A stretch of 64,000 bases of DNA, taken from contig JAHLKI010000015.1 of NCBI GenBank assembly GCA_025602905.1, positions 558,001-622,000 on the forward strand, written 5' to 3'. This DNA comes from Phlyctochytrium arcticum (taxonomy: Eukaryota > Chytridiomycota > Chytridiomycetes > Chytridiales > Chytridiaceae). Each line of letters begins with the position of its first letter. Within the stretch, counting starts at the first letter, position 1. A program made the translations under genes and the position numbers. Shown one piece after another: positions 1 through 10,183 of the stretch. The notes under the pieces were generated by a model. That model was not told where the DNA came from. It was given only the letters and a program-made list of their open reading frames with translations, and searched no databases.

Positions 1-1
1 G

Positions 2-3000
2 CCTTTGATTGAGCAGTTGACAGCGTCTTTGGAGACCAATCCCCTTTTCGCGCCTGGAACAACCACGCCATCTGCGTTTGGAGTCAAGCACTATTCACGC
101 ACAGTTGAGTACGACACCACCGACTTCTTGGTCAAGAACAAAGATGATTTGTGTCCCGACTTTGTCTCCATCTTCCGCGGCAACGGCAAAGATATTCCTT
201 CCTCGGCCAACGGTTTCGTTCGAGACCTCTTTTCGGAAAAGTCGGGTGTGTCTGCAGAGACTGGTGGTCGTGATCATGGAACAGTAACGGGTGCTCACGC
301 GCCTATGAAGCCGATACGTCAGCCATCATTGAAGCGTAAGGGAGGTCGCTACGGGAACGAGAAATCATCAGCGCCAAATACTGTTGCTTACAACTTCAAG
401 ACGGCGATCGATGAAATGATTGAGACATTGACCGAGACTATCCCATGGTTCATTATGTGCATCAAGCCCAACCCGGATCTGTCGAGCGACAAGTTTGAGA
501 CAAAACGAGTGTCGCAGCAATTGCGCGGTTTGGGTATCACACAGATTGCTCAAGCCCGAAGTGCAGCAGATTACACTGCTGACTATCCGATCGATGAGTT
601 TTTGTCTCGATACCGTGTCATTGTTGATCCTATCGGGTTGGATGAGTCGGCTGGACCTAGCGGAAAGTGTGAAGACTTTGTACTGCAGAGCAATTGGACG
701 AACAAGGAAATGGCTGTCGGACGAACCAAGGTGTTCCTCTCGGAAGCTTCTTGGCGCTCGTTGGAGGATGAGTTGCGCACTGTTGAAGATCAGTTGCGGG
801 CGGAGCGCAAGACTCGGGGCCGTACACGAGATGGTTCGCAAGATCGATCACGGGGAGCGAGTGCGGGATCGTCTGCCTTCTTTGATGACGGGGCTTCGCA
901 GTACAGTACCGATTGGGAGGAAGGTGGCGCGTCCTATGTTGGGGATGACAATGAATCGCAGTATCACTCCGAGTATGAGTATGGAAGCGTCGCGGGTGGA
1001 GGTCGTTCGATACCAGTTGGTGTTGCAGGGCAAAAGTCTGGTTTGGGTCTGTCTCGCAAGAACAGTTCGAAAACACTCACTGATGCCGACAATGCTGGAG
1101 ATGAGACCTTGATTGAAGAGGAGGAAACGTCATCCGCGCGTAAAAAGTGGGTCTGTTGTACTTGGTGTTTGACCTGGTACGTGTTCCCAGTTTGTATGTC
1201 ATGCTGTGGAATGAAACGCAAGGACATTCAAATGGCTTGGCGTGAAAAGCTTGCTTTGTGCATCGTCATCTTCTTTCTGTGCTCGTGTCTACTCTTTTTC
1301 ATTGTCGGTTTGGGTCGCATTATCTGCCCACGTATCAATGTTTTGAGTACAACGGAACTGGCGGGTCGCACGGACATGAAGGAACCATGGGTTTACGCTT
1401 ACGGACGAGCATACATGATCAAACCCCTCGTTACTCGACATCTGGATTTCAACGTTCAAGACTATCAAGTTGCCGAACTCTTTGGGCAGGATGTCAGCTT
1501 TTTGTTCAACAAAACCATGTCGTTCGAGAAGTACTGCCCGGGCGTGCAACCACCAGTCGCGTCGTGGGACAACTTGGCAAATCGTCGCCCCATTCCTTTC
1601 AACATGCATGCCCATTCCGCCACTCAGCAAGTTGCCGACGGAAGCCGCGTGCCCCGACCTTACTTAGAAAACATGGCTCAGTACGCCAAATCACGCGTTG
1701 CTTGGTCAATGGACGATGTCGGTCGTGCCAACTCCGGAAAACGTTTGATTGTGCTCAACGACAATGTTTACGACGTCACTGCTTACTACAATGGTCCTCC
1801 CCTGTTTGGTGCTGATGCCGCGATTGATCGGATTTTTGGTGGATTTACCGGCAAAGATGCAACGGCAGAGTGGAATCGACTTATCCGTAGCCCCAATCCC
1901 GCCACATCGAAGACTTACCTCAACTGCATGAACAACATGTTCTTCATTGGAGTGGTGGATCATCGTAACGACATCAAGTGCCGATTCTCGAATTATGTGC
2001 TTTTGGCCGCTACCATTGTCTTAGTCGCCGTCATTGGATTCAAGTTCTTGGCCGCACTTCAGTTTACGGCTGCTAAAGAACCGGAAGAGCACGACAAATT
2101 TGTTATCTGTCAAGTTCCTTGTTACACGGAAGGCGCCGAGTCGCTCACCAAAACTCTGGAATCCCTCGCGAGCTTGCGGTACGACGACAAACGCAAGTTA
2201 TTGTTTGTGATTTGCGATGGCATGATTATCGGAAGTGGCAATGACCGACCTACACCACGTATTGTGCTCGACATTCTTGGCGTTGATCCCAACGTTGATC
2301 CCGATCCCGTCAGCTTCCAATCTTTGGGTATCGGTGACAACCAGCACAACATGGGCAAAGTCTACTCTGGTCTTTACGAATTCCAAGGTCACTCGGTACC
2401 GTACATTGTCGTTGTCAAGGTTGGCAAAGCTACTGAACGTTCTCGACCTGGTAACCGTGGAAAGCGTGATTCGCAAATGATTTTGATGCGTTACCTGTCG
2501 CGAGTACACTTTAATGCCGAAATGAATCCCTTGGAACTGGAACTTTACCACCACATGAAGAACGTTATTGGTGTCAATCCCAGCTTTTACGAATATGTGC
2601 TCATGGTGGATGCCGATACGGAAGTTTATCAAGACTCGCTCAACAAGATGGTGTCGGCAATGATCCACGATTCAAAGATTATGGGACTCTGCGGTGAAAC
2701 ACTCCTTGCAAACGAAAAAGCTAGCTGGACGTCCATGATTCAAGTTTACGAGTATTTCATTTCCCACCACCTCGCCAAAGCTTTCGAAAGTTTATTCGGC
2801 TCTGTCACCTGTTTGCCTGGATGTTTCTGCATGTACCGAGTCCGCACGCCAACCAAGAATGTACCATTGTTGATTGCACCCAGTGTGATTGCCGATTATT
2901 CCGAGAACCGTGTGGATACCTTGCACATGAAGAATCTGTTGCACCTTGGTGAAGATCGGTACTTGACGACACTGATGATGAAGCACTTCCCGCACCTCAA

Positions 3001-4081
3001 GACCAGTTTCACCAATGATGCACAATGTCGAACCAATGCGCCAGATCAATGGTCTGTCCTTCTTTCGCAACGTCGTCGCTGGATCAACTCCACTGTACAC
3101 AACCTTCTCGAACTCGCCTTCTTGCCGCAACTCTGTGGGTTCTGTTGCTTCTCCATGCGATTCGTCGTCATGCTGGATTTGTTCTCGACTCTTGTGCAGC
3201 CAGTCTTGGTGCTTTACCTCGGATACCTGATTTACTCGGCGACCTCTGATGATGAAATTTTCCCGACCATGTCACTTATCCTTCTCGGTGCCATCTACGG
3301 TCTCCAAGTGATCATTTTCGTACTGAAACGGCAATGGGCCCAAATCGGATGGATGATTGTCTACATTCTTGCCTTGCCAGTGTTTAGTTTGTACATTCCA
3401 TTGTACGCTTTCTGGCACTTTGACGATTTCAGTTGGGGTAACACTCGTGTGGTCATTGGTGAAAAGGGGAAGAAGATGGTGTACGCTGCGGACGTCGGAG
3501 TCTACGATCCCAAGGTCATTCCGATGAAGAAGTGGTCCGACTACGAAACTCACGAAAACTGGGAAAAGGGATCTCAAGCGTCGCGCGATTCGCGGGCATC
3601 AGACTTTTCGGACCGATCAGGACGTCGTGGCCCAGCTGCTCTTCCCCCTATGCATCTCGGCGGCCCCGGATCTGCATACGGTGGACCCGGCTCTGTGTAC
3701 GGCGGTGCATCATCTTACGGCGGATCAGTTTACGGAGGAGGAGCATCCATTCCTTCCCCATCTGTTTACTCAGCTGGCGGTCCCGGCTCCGTCTACGGCG
3801 GCTCAACCTACACTCCCAACACACCCACTCATCTCCCCCCGTACCCATCACCAAAAGCGAACCGTCTGTCCCACATTTCTGTCGGCAGCTATGCCCCCGG
3901 ATCACCTTCTGACGAAGACTTGCTCCGCGAAACACGTCGTGTCTTGGCCACCGCCAATCTGATGACAGTCACCAAGAAACAAGTTCGGGATGAGTTGTCT
4001 GCTGTGTTCAACGTCGACCTGACCAGCCGCAAACAAGTCATCAATGGCTTTATCGAGGACATTCTCCAGGGCCGACTTTAA
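2..4081 (+). CDS. Chitin synthase with myosin-motor remnant (class V/VII type), 5' partial
   Basis: Polymerises UDP-GlcNAc into chitin at the plasma membrane. The window opens inside the gene; the frame is open for 1,359 codons with no intron. The first ~270 residues are the end of a myosin motor-like domain (WFIMCIKPNP, then VSQQLRGLGITQIAQAR). Next come a Cys-rich membrane entry (CCTWCLTWYVFPVCMSCC) with a hydrophobic segment, a cytochrome-b5-like stretch (VLNDNVYDVTAYYNGPPLFG), another membrane span, and the Chitin_synth_2 catalytic domain. Catalytic motifs visible are VDADTEV, GEDRYLT and QRRRW, followed by C-terminal membrane spans. After them lies a Gly/Ser/Tyr tail and a DEK-C-like end (about 55 residues, PSDEDLLRETRRVL to the stop). 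No IQ motif is seen after the motor part. The domain order is that of fungal class V/VII enzymes. The missing upstream part should hold the motor's ATP-binding region. Confidence 0.95.
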   Translation, partial: PLIEQLTASLETNPLFAPGTTTPSAFGVKHYSRTVEYDTTDFLVKNKDDLCPDFVSIFRGNGKDIPSSANGFVRDLFSEKSGVSAETGGRDHGTVTGAHAPMKPIRQPSLKRKGGRYGNEKSSAPNTVAYNFKTAIDEMIETLTETIPWFIMCIKPNPDLSSDKFETKRVSQQLRGLGITQIAQARSAADYTADYPIDEFLSRYRVIVDPIGLDESAGPSGKCEDFVLQSNWTNKEMAVGRTKVFLSEASWRSLEDELRTVEDQLRAERKTRGRTRDGSQDRSRGASAGSSAFFDDGASQYSTDWEEGGASYVGDDNESQYHSEYEYGSVAGGGRSIPVGVAGQKSGLGLSRKNSSKTLTDADNAGDETLIEEEETSSARKKWVCCTWCLTWYVFPVCMSCCGMKRKDIQMAWREKLALCIVIFFLCSCLLFFIVGLGRIICPRINVLSTTELAGRTDMKEPWVYAYGRAYMIKPLVTRHLDFNVQDYQVAELFGQDVSFLFNKTMSFEKYCPGVQPPVASWDNLANRRPIPFNMHAHSATQQVADGSRVPRPYLENMAQYAKSRVAWSMDDVGRANSGKRLIVLNDNVYDVTAYYNGPPLFGADAAIDRIFGGFTGKDATAEWNRLIRSPNPATSKTYLNCMNNMFFIGVVDHRNDIKCRFSNYVLLAATIVLVAVIGFKFLAALQFTAAKEPEEHDKFVICQVPCYTEGAESLTKTLESLASLRYDDKRKLLFVICDGMIIGSGNDRPTPRIVLDILGVDPNVDPDPVSFQSLGIGDNQHNMGKVYSGLYEFQGHSVPYIVVVKVGKATERSRPGNRGKRDSQMILMRYLSRVHFNAEMNPLELELYHHMKNVIGVNPSFYEYVLMVDADTEVYQDSLNKMVSAMIHDSKIMGLCGETLLANEKASWTSMIQVYEYFISHHLAKAFESLFGSVTCLPGCFCMYRVRTPTKNVPLLIAPSVIADYSENRVDTLHMKNLLHLGEDRYLTTLMMKHFPHLKTSFTNDAQCRTNAPDQWSVLLSQRRRWINSTVHNLLELAFLPQLCGFCCFSMRFVVMLDLFSTLVQPVLVLYLGYLIYSATSDDEIFPTMSLILLGAIYGLQVIIFVLKRQWAQIGWMIVYILALPVFSLYIPLYAFWHFDDFSWGNTRVVIGEKGKKMVYAADVGVYDPKVIPMKKWSDYETHENWEKGSQASRDSRASDFSDRSGRRGPAALPPMHLGGPGSAYGGPGSVYGGASSYGGSVYGGGASIPSPSVYSAGGPGSVYGGSTYTPNTPTHLPPYPSPKANRLSHISVGSYAPGSPSDEDLLRETRRVLATANLMTVTKKQVRDELSAVFNVDLTSRKQVINGFIEDILQGRL
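3655..3815 (+). repeat. Gly-Ser-Tyr tandem repeats in chitin synthase tail
   Basis: The coding sequence contains imperfect repeats of the type GGPGSVYGG, GGASSYGGSVYGG and AGGPGSVYGGSTY, between the last membrane spans and the DEK-C-like end. The segment is low-complexity and probably disordered; its function is not known. Confidence 0.8.
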
Positions 4082-4868
4082 TTTTTTTCCGCTATTAGTT
4101 TTCTGAACTTGTTTAGTCCTGTTTTTGTAGATTACATTTTGTATTCCGTACGTTTGGTCCTCTTCTTTATTTTGACCTTACCTTATAGACTTGTTGCACC
4201 AATTATTATATATATGCTCGTTTCTTTTTTGGATTGACTTTGTAGACCTGTGAACCACGTAGTAATTTGGAAATTTTGGACGGGACGTGATTTTCCCACC
4301 CAGAATGGCTAACGACACCACGACATCACAAATGATTACAAGTACAGAAATGTATACAGTTTTTCTGTGTGATATTCTACTTGGCATCGTATCAATACAT
4401 TTGGCGGTCGGTCTTGCCTAAGACATCTGTTCTAAAGTCAACAATGGATGTTTCCATGAAATTTATTTCTAACATTGCTTGTTTGTATCGACCCGGGTCA
4501 TGTTATACACAGCTCTCGACCCCCATTCAAAAACCCTAAAAATTCCGGTCAAATCAGGCTATGTTGAAAACCTGGACGAAAACCGCTAGCACGACTAAAA
4601 AACTTCGAAGGTTGGCAAGTTTAGCTACATCTCAACTCAAGAATTGTATCCGAGCAAAAGTCAGACCAGGGCATTTTTTTAAAAACGCATCAGGGCCGCG
4701 GCATAGCGTTTGACGGTCAGGCAAAACAGGATGGGTCATGCAGAATCAAAAGGCCGTGTGGGGGAATCGGAGAAGGAGTCTCCGGAACTAGAACAGTTGC
4801 ATCAGGAATCACATTGTAGGACCCATTTACATTTACGTTTAAGATCACACCATCATCAACTCATCAAA
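4082..4868. other. Spacer between chitin synthase and EF-hand gene
   Basis: AT-rich sequence holding the chitin synthase 3' end and the EF-hand gene promoter. I see no convincing gene. The reading frame of the EF-hand gene is open upstream to an ATG at 4731, so part of this spacer may be coding. Confidence 0.5.
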
Positions 4869-5707
4869 ATGCCTATCCATGTAGTTACAGTGAATGAAAT
4901 GAAAAAGTTGCAGACACAGTTCGAAAAGCTTGCGGATACTGATGGCACGATTGATAAGTCTGACTTTAAACGGACCTTGGACCAGCATGTGAGCTGTTGG
5001 TCGGCGGGTGCTCAATATCTGTTTCTGGAACGGCTATTTAACGCGTTCGATTTGGATGGGAATCAACGGATTGATTTCAAGGAATTTATCAAAGGGCTCA
5101 GTACGTTTATGAAGGGCACTCCAGAGGAAAAGATGGAATGTAGGTACGGGCGTATAAAACCTGGACGAATGTTGGTTGGTTGACCATATTGATATAGTGT
5201 CATTTCGCCTTTACGATATCGATAAGAGCGGATCTATAGAACCCAAGGAACTTATCAAAATTATGGGACAAATGGTTGAGTCCTGCAGATTTACTCTGAA
5301 CTTGCTCCCTTGGCAGCTAATTTTAATCCCGATTTAGTACTCTGCGTTCTACAATGAGGACCAAGTCAGTTTTAGCGTTGGTTGTTAAAGCGTTAATGGT
5401 GAGGCTAATACTGCTATGTAGTCCCAGAAGATAAAAGAGCTGGTAAACCAGATTTTCGACGACCTGGATATCAACGGGGATGGGTCACTCGTGAGTGCAC
5501 ATCACTTTGCCTCCAGAATTTCTGATATTGAAATCTTTCGGGCAGTCACTAAAAGAATACAAACTGATGGCCCTCAAAGAGCCAATGATGATTGACTTTA
5601 TTGAACAGTTCCTTATCATGCCACAACCAAAGTGAGTCTAAGAAGGTTCGCATTTCTATAGAAAAAAACTAACACTTCATTGTAGTAACAGGAAGATATC
5701 GATATGA
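4869..5707 (+). CDS. EF-hand calcium sensor (calcineurin B-like / NCS-type)
   Basis: Small calcium-binding regulator of about 175 residues in six exons: 4869-5139, 5198-5274, 5338-5364, 5422-5490, 5546-5631 and 5686-5707. Splicing joins KMEL to SFRLYDIDKSGSIEP. Three EF loops read clearly: DLDGNQRIDFKE, DIDKSGSIEPKE and DINGDGSLSLKE. The N-terminal hand (LADTDGTIDKSDF) is degenerate. The pattern FKEF-KGLS-KGTPEEK-FRLYDID resembles calcineurin B, plant CBL and NCS proteins, and more loosely calaxin, so the exact subfamily is open. An in-frame ATG at 4731 would add 46 residues beginning MGHAESK; a His after the Gly is disfavoured for N-myristoylation, so I prefer 4869. The stop codon touches the stop codon of the convergent gene. 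Confidence 0.8.
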
Positions 5708-7642
5708 TTAATTGCGACTGCCCCTCTCATCCTCCTTGTCCCAATTTCTAAGCTTTTCATTCACTCTCTCTGCCGCCAACTGCTCAAGATTCACGGATAC
5801 CCCTTGTGCGCCTTGTTTGTTCACCAAATCATAAATCTCATGTGTCGTCTCCCGCCCAATTGTTTTATATTTGTCTCTGTCTAATGGACAATCTTGTAGT
5901 GCACTCCAAATGCTGTCGAGGGCGGTTTTTACGTAGGCAAAAATTGTGCGTTTGTCGGGAAGGGGTTGTGTGGTGGTTGGTGTCGATGAGGCGGAAGGAC
6001 CTTGGTGGGGTGGCGAAGTGGATGAGCTAGGAATGGTTTTGGCGGGGATTGCGCGTTCGGAGGATAGCTTTGGTGCCCGTGTTGACTTGAAGAAAGGCAA
6101 CGTAGGTAGTGAGCGTTTTAGGAAGGAAATATCCGCAATTGCCGGTTCCGTAATTTGAGCGGGTATATTTGGGCGCGAGACTAAATTGATATCGTGGTCG
6201 TCTTTTTTCAAAAGTATTGTAGGAACTTTGCCATATTGCTCCGGACGCGTTGATCGGGTTGCCCGATGATTAGGACCTTCCTCAATAGAGAGGGACATTG
6301 GGCCTTGCACCACGCCTGGTGCAACTGCTTTCGATGAAGGCCCAGCTATTGATTGAGACTGAGAGAATGATTGGCCGACGTTAGAGCGGGCGTCTTTCCT
6401 CGGGACGGGAACATCATCCTCTCGCTTTCTCTTTGCCGTAGGAGGCGTGGACGACATGGTGCTAGCATCCCTGCTGTTTCGAGCCAGCTCAAACTGCTGC
6501 CACACGTCCGCTAAGTTATCTTCAGCACGGAAGGGCTTACTACTACTTGGAGTCGTGGTTGAGAACGATGATGGATGTCGAGTTCGAGACACGCGAGTTC
6601 CAGGATGATATTCAACCTCCGGCATGTATATACTGTGTGCATGAGCATCCATCCATGGAGGGACGTCGTTGGCGCTACCGGAGGCCGTCAAATATTGCAT
6701 TGAAGTAGGAAATCCAACTTCTTCAGCATGTGCCTGTACCCGGTGTCGGTGATTTGCCCGCATTTCACGACGGAGGGAAGTCAACAAGCTGGTACGAGCT
6801 CGTCCATGAGGAGTGAAAGCATTTCTACCACTGCTGAGCTGACGCCTTGCTTGGCGCCTGGCTCGGCTACTTTGTGTTCTTTGCTGCGCAATGGATTCTT
6901 CCTGGTCTAGCGCGGAATCCTCCTCTTGCCGAAGTCTCCGTAATCTGTTCAACCGAACCATTCTTTGACGAGCTTGCTCTGTCTCTGCCCGCGCGGTGTT
7001 GGGTCTACATGTAGGACAATACCAATCACCTTCCGGAAAGGATTCGAGATCTAAGCAGTCCATGTGCCATGCCTAAGGCAAAAACGCCATTGAGTGGGCT
7101 AAGAGCTACAAGCGTCCGTCGAGTGTACTTACGGAATCACACAAGTCACAAAGCTAGCAGTCCAGAGAAACATCATTAGATTTCGTAAACGTGTACGTCC
7201 CACAGTATGGCCTACCAGCAGGACATCTTCTCGATCTGATCGTCCACAAATCTGACACTCTGATATCTCTTCGTCACCAGCTTGCTCGTCATCTTGCAAG
7301 TGTGCCGCAACACCTTGCACTTTATCTTCGACGTCAATCACCCGTTTTGTATTTTGTATGGTGGCAGGATATTCCTCGCATACTCGGATGTGGCGAAACA
7401 ATGACCGGTCTTTGGGACAACTGTTGGTCACAAGTGCCCACCGTTCCAAACACATAAGATGGTATGTATGGGACGCATTCGGGCAATCAAGCTGCCCAAG
7501 ATCATCTTGGTCGTAGTCATCTTTCAGCGGAAGCAAGCAGATGGCTGTGGATCATGATTGAGTGCCATGCTATCTCCTGAAGTCTTCCAAGGTATGCCTT
7601 ACCGCAGTCATCGACGTCCTGCTCAGAGGCACTCTCACTCAT
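5708..7642 (-). CDS. RING-finger plus PHD-finger protein (PHRF1-like)
   Basis: Nuclear protein combining a RING (probable E3 ubiquitin ligase) and a PHD finger (histone-tail reader), the pairing found in PHRF1. The ATG at 7642 encodes MSESASEQDVDD and is spliced to a RING starting C-A-I-C, with CPNASHTYHLMCLERWA and NSCPKDR supplying the remaining ligands. After an acidic linker comes the PHD: ECQICGRSDREDVLLV, then an intron near 7080-7140, then WHMDCLDLESFPEGDWYCPTC. The rest (about 430 residues) is Arg/Ser-rich and mostly disordered, ending in a short helical region (RERNWDKED-like). The first codons after the PHD are strongly basic (RMVRLNRLRRLRQ). It converges on the EF-hand gene with no spacer. 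Confidence 0.8.
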
Positions 7643-7809
7643 TTGCAAGAGTAGGAATGAAGGTGTATCTCACAAAGTAGGAATCAAGGCGAGATCATAA
7701 AGGCCGTGGACCAAAATACTCAGGCACTCCCATACAGTTCTTTCCCATTTTACTGTTTTCGTGCTGGAATTGAGCAAGGTATTCGAAAGCATCGAAGCGC
7801 TCATTCGCG

Positions 7810-9066
7810 ATGACCAAGTACTCCGATGACTGTGCCGCTAATCTGCCCGACCTCCAACTCGTCTCCCGCTCACCTCAAACCGAAAGCTCCGTCAATTGTC
7901 AAATGAGTTCCAACACGATGTTGCCCACGACCGTTCGCTCCCCGACAACGAGCAGCGGGTTTGGCCTCTCAAGCTCTTCGGGAAGGCCACGGCGCGGCCG
8001 GCGCGGGTCCGGGTCGCGATCATATATTCCAACCTATGTCCGTCGACTGTTTTCTATTCGACAGATGGATTTCGAAGTTGCTCTATGGCAAATGCTCTAT
8101 CTCTGTATAGCACCAAGACGAGTGTGAGTGTCTTCGCTCTTAGGGTTCCGTAGGGTGGCCTCAGATCCTCATGGCCCATGATGACTTAATAGATGGTACC
8201 ACAAGGCAGAGTACTGACTTTCCTCTTTTCATTGTTACCTTGCAGATACCGAAATATATACTACCACAAACGTAGGATCCGATTGAAGGCTTTCGTCCCA
8301 TTGCAGCTGCTGACTTTCATCACTTCCAGAAACCAAAAATCAGTGGGCAAGAGATGATCCAGCATTTGTAGTCATCTTATTCCTCTGTTTGACAAGTAGG
8401 TGATGATGCTGTTACAGCACGAGATCTATCAACTAATTTAAAGGAAACCCAGTATCAGCAATAGCATATGGGGTGGTATATTCTTCATCAGTGCTCGGGG
8501 TCCTAAAATTGATCTTGTGGATGGGTTTCGTCGATTTCCTGCTAGTTGGCATTTTTATAGCCACCGTTTTATGGTAGGCTCAACTGCACGTTCGGTCAAG
8601 CTAAACGCTTTCTAACCATGCATGACCTACAGGTTCCTCACAAACAGATTTCTGTTGCAACAAAGCGTTCATTCAGTTCAGCAATCTGTAGAATGGGCTT
8701 ACGCGTTCGATGTCCACTGCAACTCTTTCTGGCCAATGTTCCTCATCACATATGTTCTGCAGCTCTTCTTTCTTCCTCTGGTTACGCGGGACAATTGGAT
8801 ATCTTTATTCTTTGGAAATTTGCTGTATCTCGTGGCGACATCATATTACGTGTATATAACATTCTTGGGCTACAGCGGTAAGACAAGCAAGGTTGAACAT
8901 ACACGCGTACGAACTAACTCTTCTTCCTCTAGCTCTTCCATTCCTGAAAAATCCTGCACTTTTCCTTTATCCTATTGGTATATTAGTCATCCTCTTTTGC
9001 TTATCCATCTTTGGATACAACATCAGCAAGCACATCCTGGACATGTATTTTGGTGAAATTCGATGA
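7810..9066 (+). CDS. UNC50: UNC50/Gmh1 family Golgi membrane protein
   Basis: Multi-pass inner Golgi membrane protein of the UNC-50/Gmh1 family, linked in yeast to Arf-GEF function and in animals to receptor trafficking. Six exons splice cleanly: 7810-8123, 8246-8271, 8330 to about 8391, 8453-8573, 8633-8877 and 8933-9066. Family signatures appear across the joins: RRLFSIRQMDFEVALWQMLY, then VYRNIYYHKQTKNQWARDDP, SAIAYGV, FVDFLLVGIFIATVLWFLTN, WAYAFDVHCNSFWPMFLITY, YLVATSYYVYITFLGYS and KNPALFLYPIG. At least five hydrophobic spans are visible. Residues before the first signature (about 75) are Ser/Arg-rich and variable, as is usual in the family. It lies 130 bases upstream of the SNARE gene on the same strand. 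Confidence 0.93.
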
Positions 9067-9199
9067 ATACATTTTGCGCAGTCGAAATGTTTATCTTGGT
9101 TGGATCTGATTTGCTGTGCTGCGCAGTTGGCCGCACCAGTCTGCCGCTGGCGTTTGCGTTTCCGCTTTGTCAAATATTGATTCACAACGCAATTCGACA

Positions 9200-10071
9200 A
9201 TGTCATACGATCAAAGGCCAAAGGAAGAGTACGTTCCTCAGGAACCCAGCAGTAGATGGGCGGCAGCTGCTCAGGCTGCCGAGTCAGGACACCGAGGTTC
9301 TTTTGCGCAATCAAATAACCGGTCTTGGCAAAACGTGGACGAGGAATTGGAGGATTACGACGACGGCGGATGGTTGGACCGCAAAACGCAGAAGGTGCAA
9401 AATGATTCATTGGCAAGCACTCGTCGAGCCGTGGAGCGGTTAAACGAAGCGGACATGGTTGCAACGCGGAATTTGGAAATGCTCGCTCAGCAGTCTGGTA
9501 TGTTGATTCATTCATCTTTTCTACACAATTTTTGGTGCCGCTTGTCTTACACATGTACTTAGAGCAACTCCACAAGGCGGAAAGCACACTTGATAACGCC
9601 CAGTCGAACGTCAAGGTCTCATCTGCCAAGGCTGACCACCTCAAGTCGTTGAATAAGTTATTCTTTCTGCCTTCGTTTGGTGGCAAAAAGTCCAAGAAGC
9701 GTGAGGAAGCTGCCAAGAAGGAGGCTGCGGAGCGAGAGCAGAGAGTAGAGGAGCGCAAGCGTCAAGAAACGGAACGGGCGGAACGCGTCCACCAAATGCA
9801 GAATGTGCAGGGTGGCCGATACACCTCATCAGCCGGCAATATGTATTCTACACCGGACGGGCTTGAACGCGACGCTACAGAGGAGGAGATTGATGGAAAT
9901 TTGGATACCTTGTCGGCTGGCTTGTCAAAACTCCGAATGATGGGACAGTTGATGAACACGGAGCTGGATTCACAAACTCAGCAAGTTGGGCGTTTGACCG
10001 ACCGCTCAGAGATCACAAATGCAAACTTGAGGACAACGCAGCGTAAAGTTGATCGGATATTGAATAATTGA
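9200..10071 (+). CDS. SEC9: SNAP-25/Sec9-type Qbc-SNARE
   Basis: Target-membrane SNARE that pairs with a syntaxin and an R-SNARE for exocytic fusion. Two exons (9200-9497, 9563-10071) give about 268 residues, with one 65-base intron joining AQQS to EQLHKAES. There are two SNARE helices. The Qb helix runs from SLASTRRAVERLNEADMVA through the intron to about AKADHLKSL. The Qc helix is C-terminal, from EEEIDGNLDTLSAGLSKLR to RKVDRILNN, with the usual Q in LDSQTQQ. A highly charged Lys/Glu linker (KKSKKREEAAKK) sits between them. There is no transmembrane span and no obvious Cys palmitoylation cluster, as in yeast Sec9 rather than animal SNAP-25. Confidence 0.9.
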
Positions 10072-10183
10072 GGAATATGCCTACATGATCCTGACTGATG
10101 CTTAACATGTACATACACCATAACACCTAATACTACAACTTTGAAATATACATTGATGAGATTCGAAAACGAAAACAGCGTCT

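Noticed and set aside
657..1076. Long antisense frames inside the chitin synthase
   Set aside because: They are shadows of a well-conserved coding strand and have no family signature of their own.
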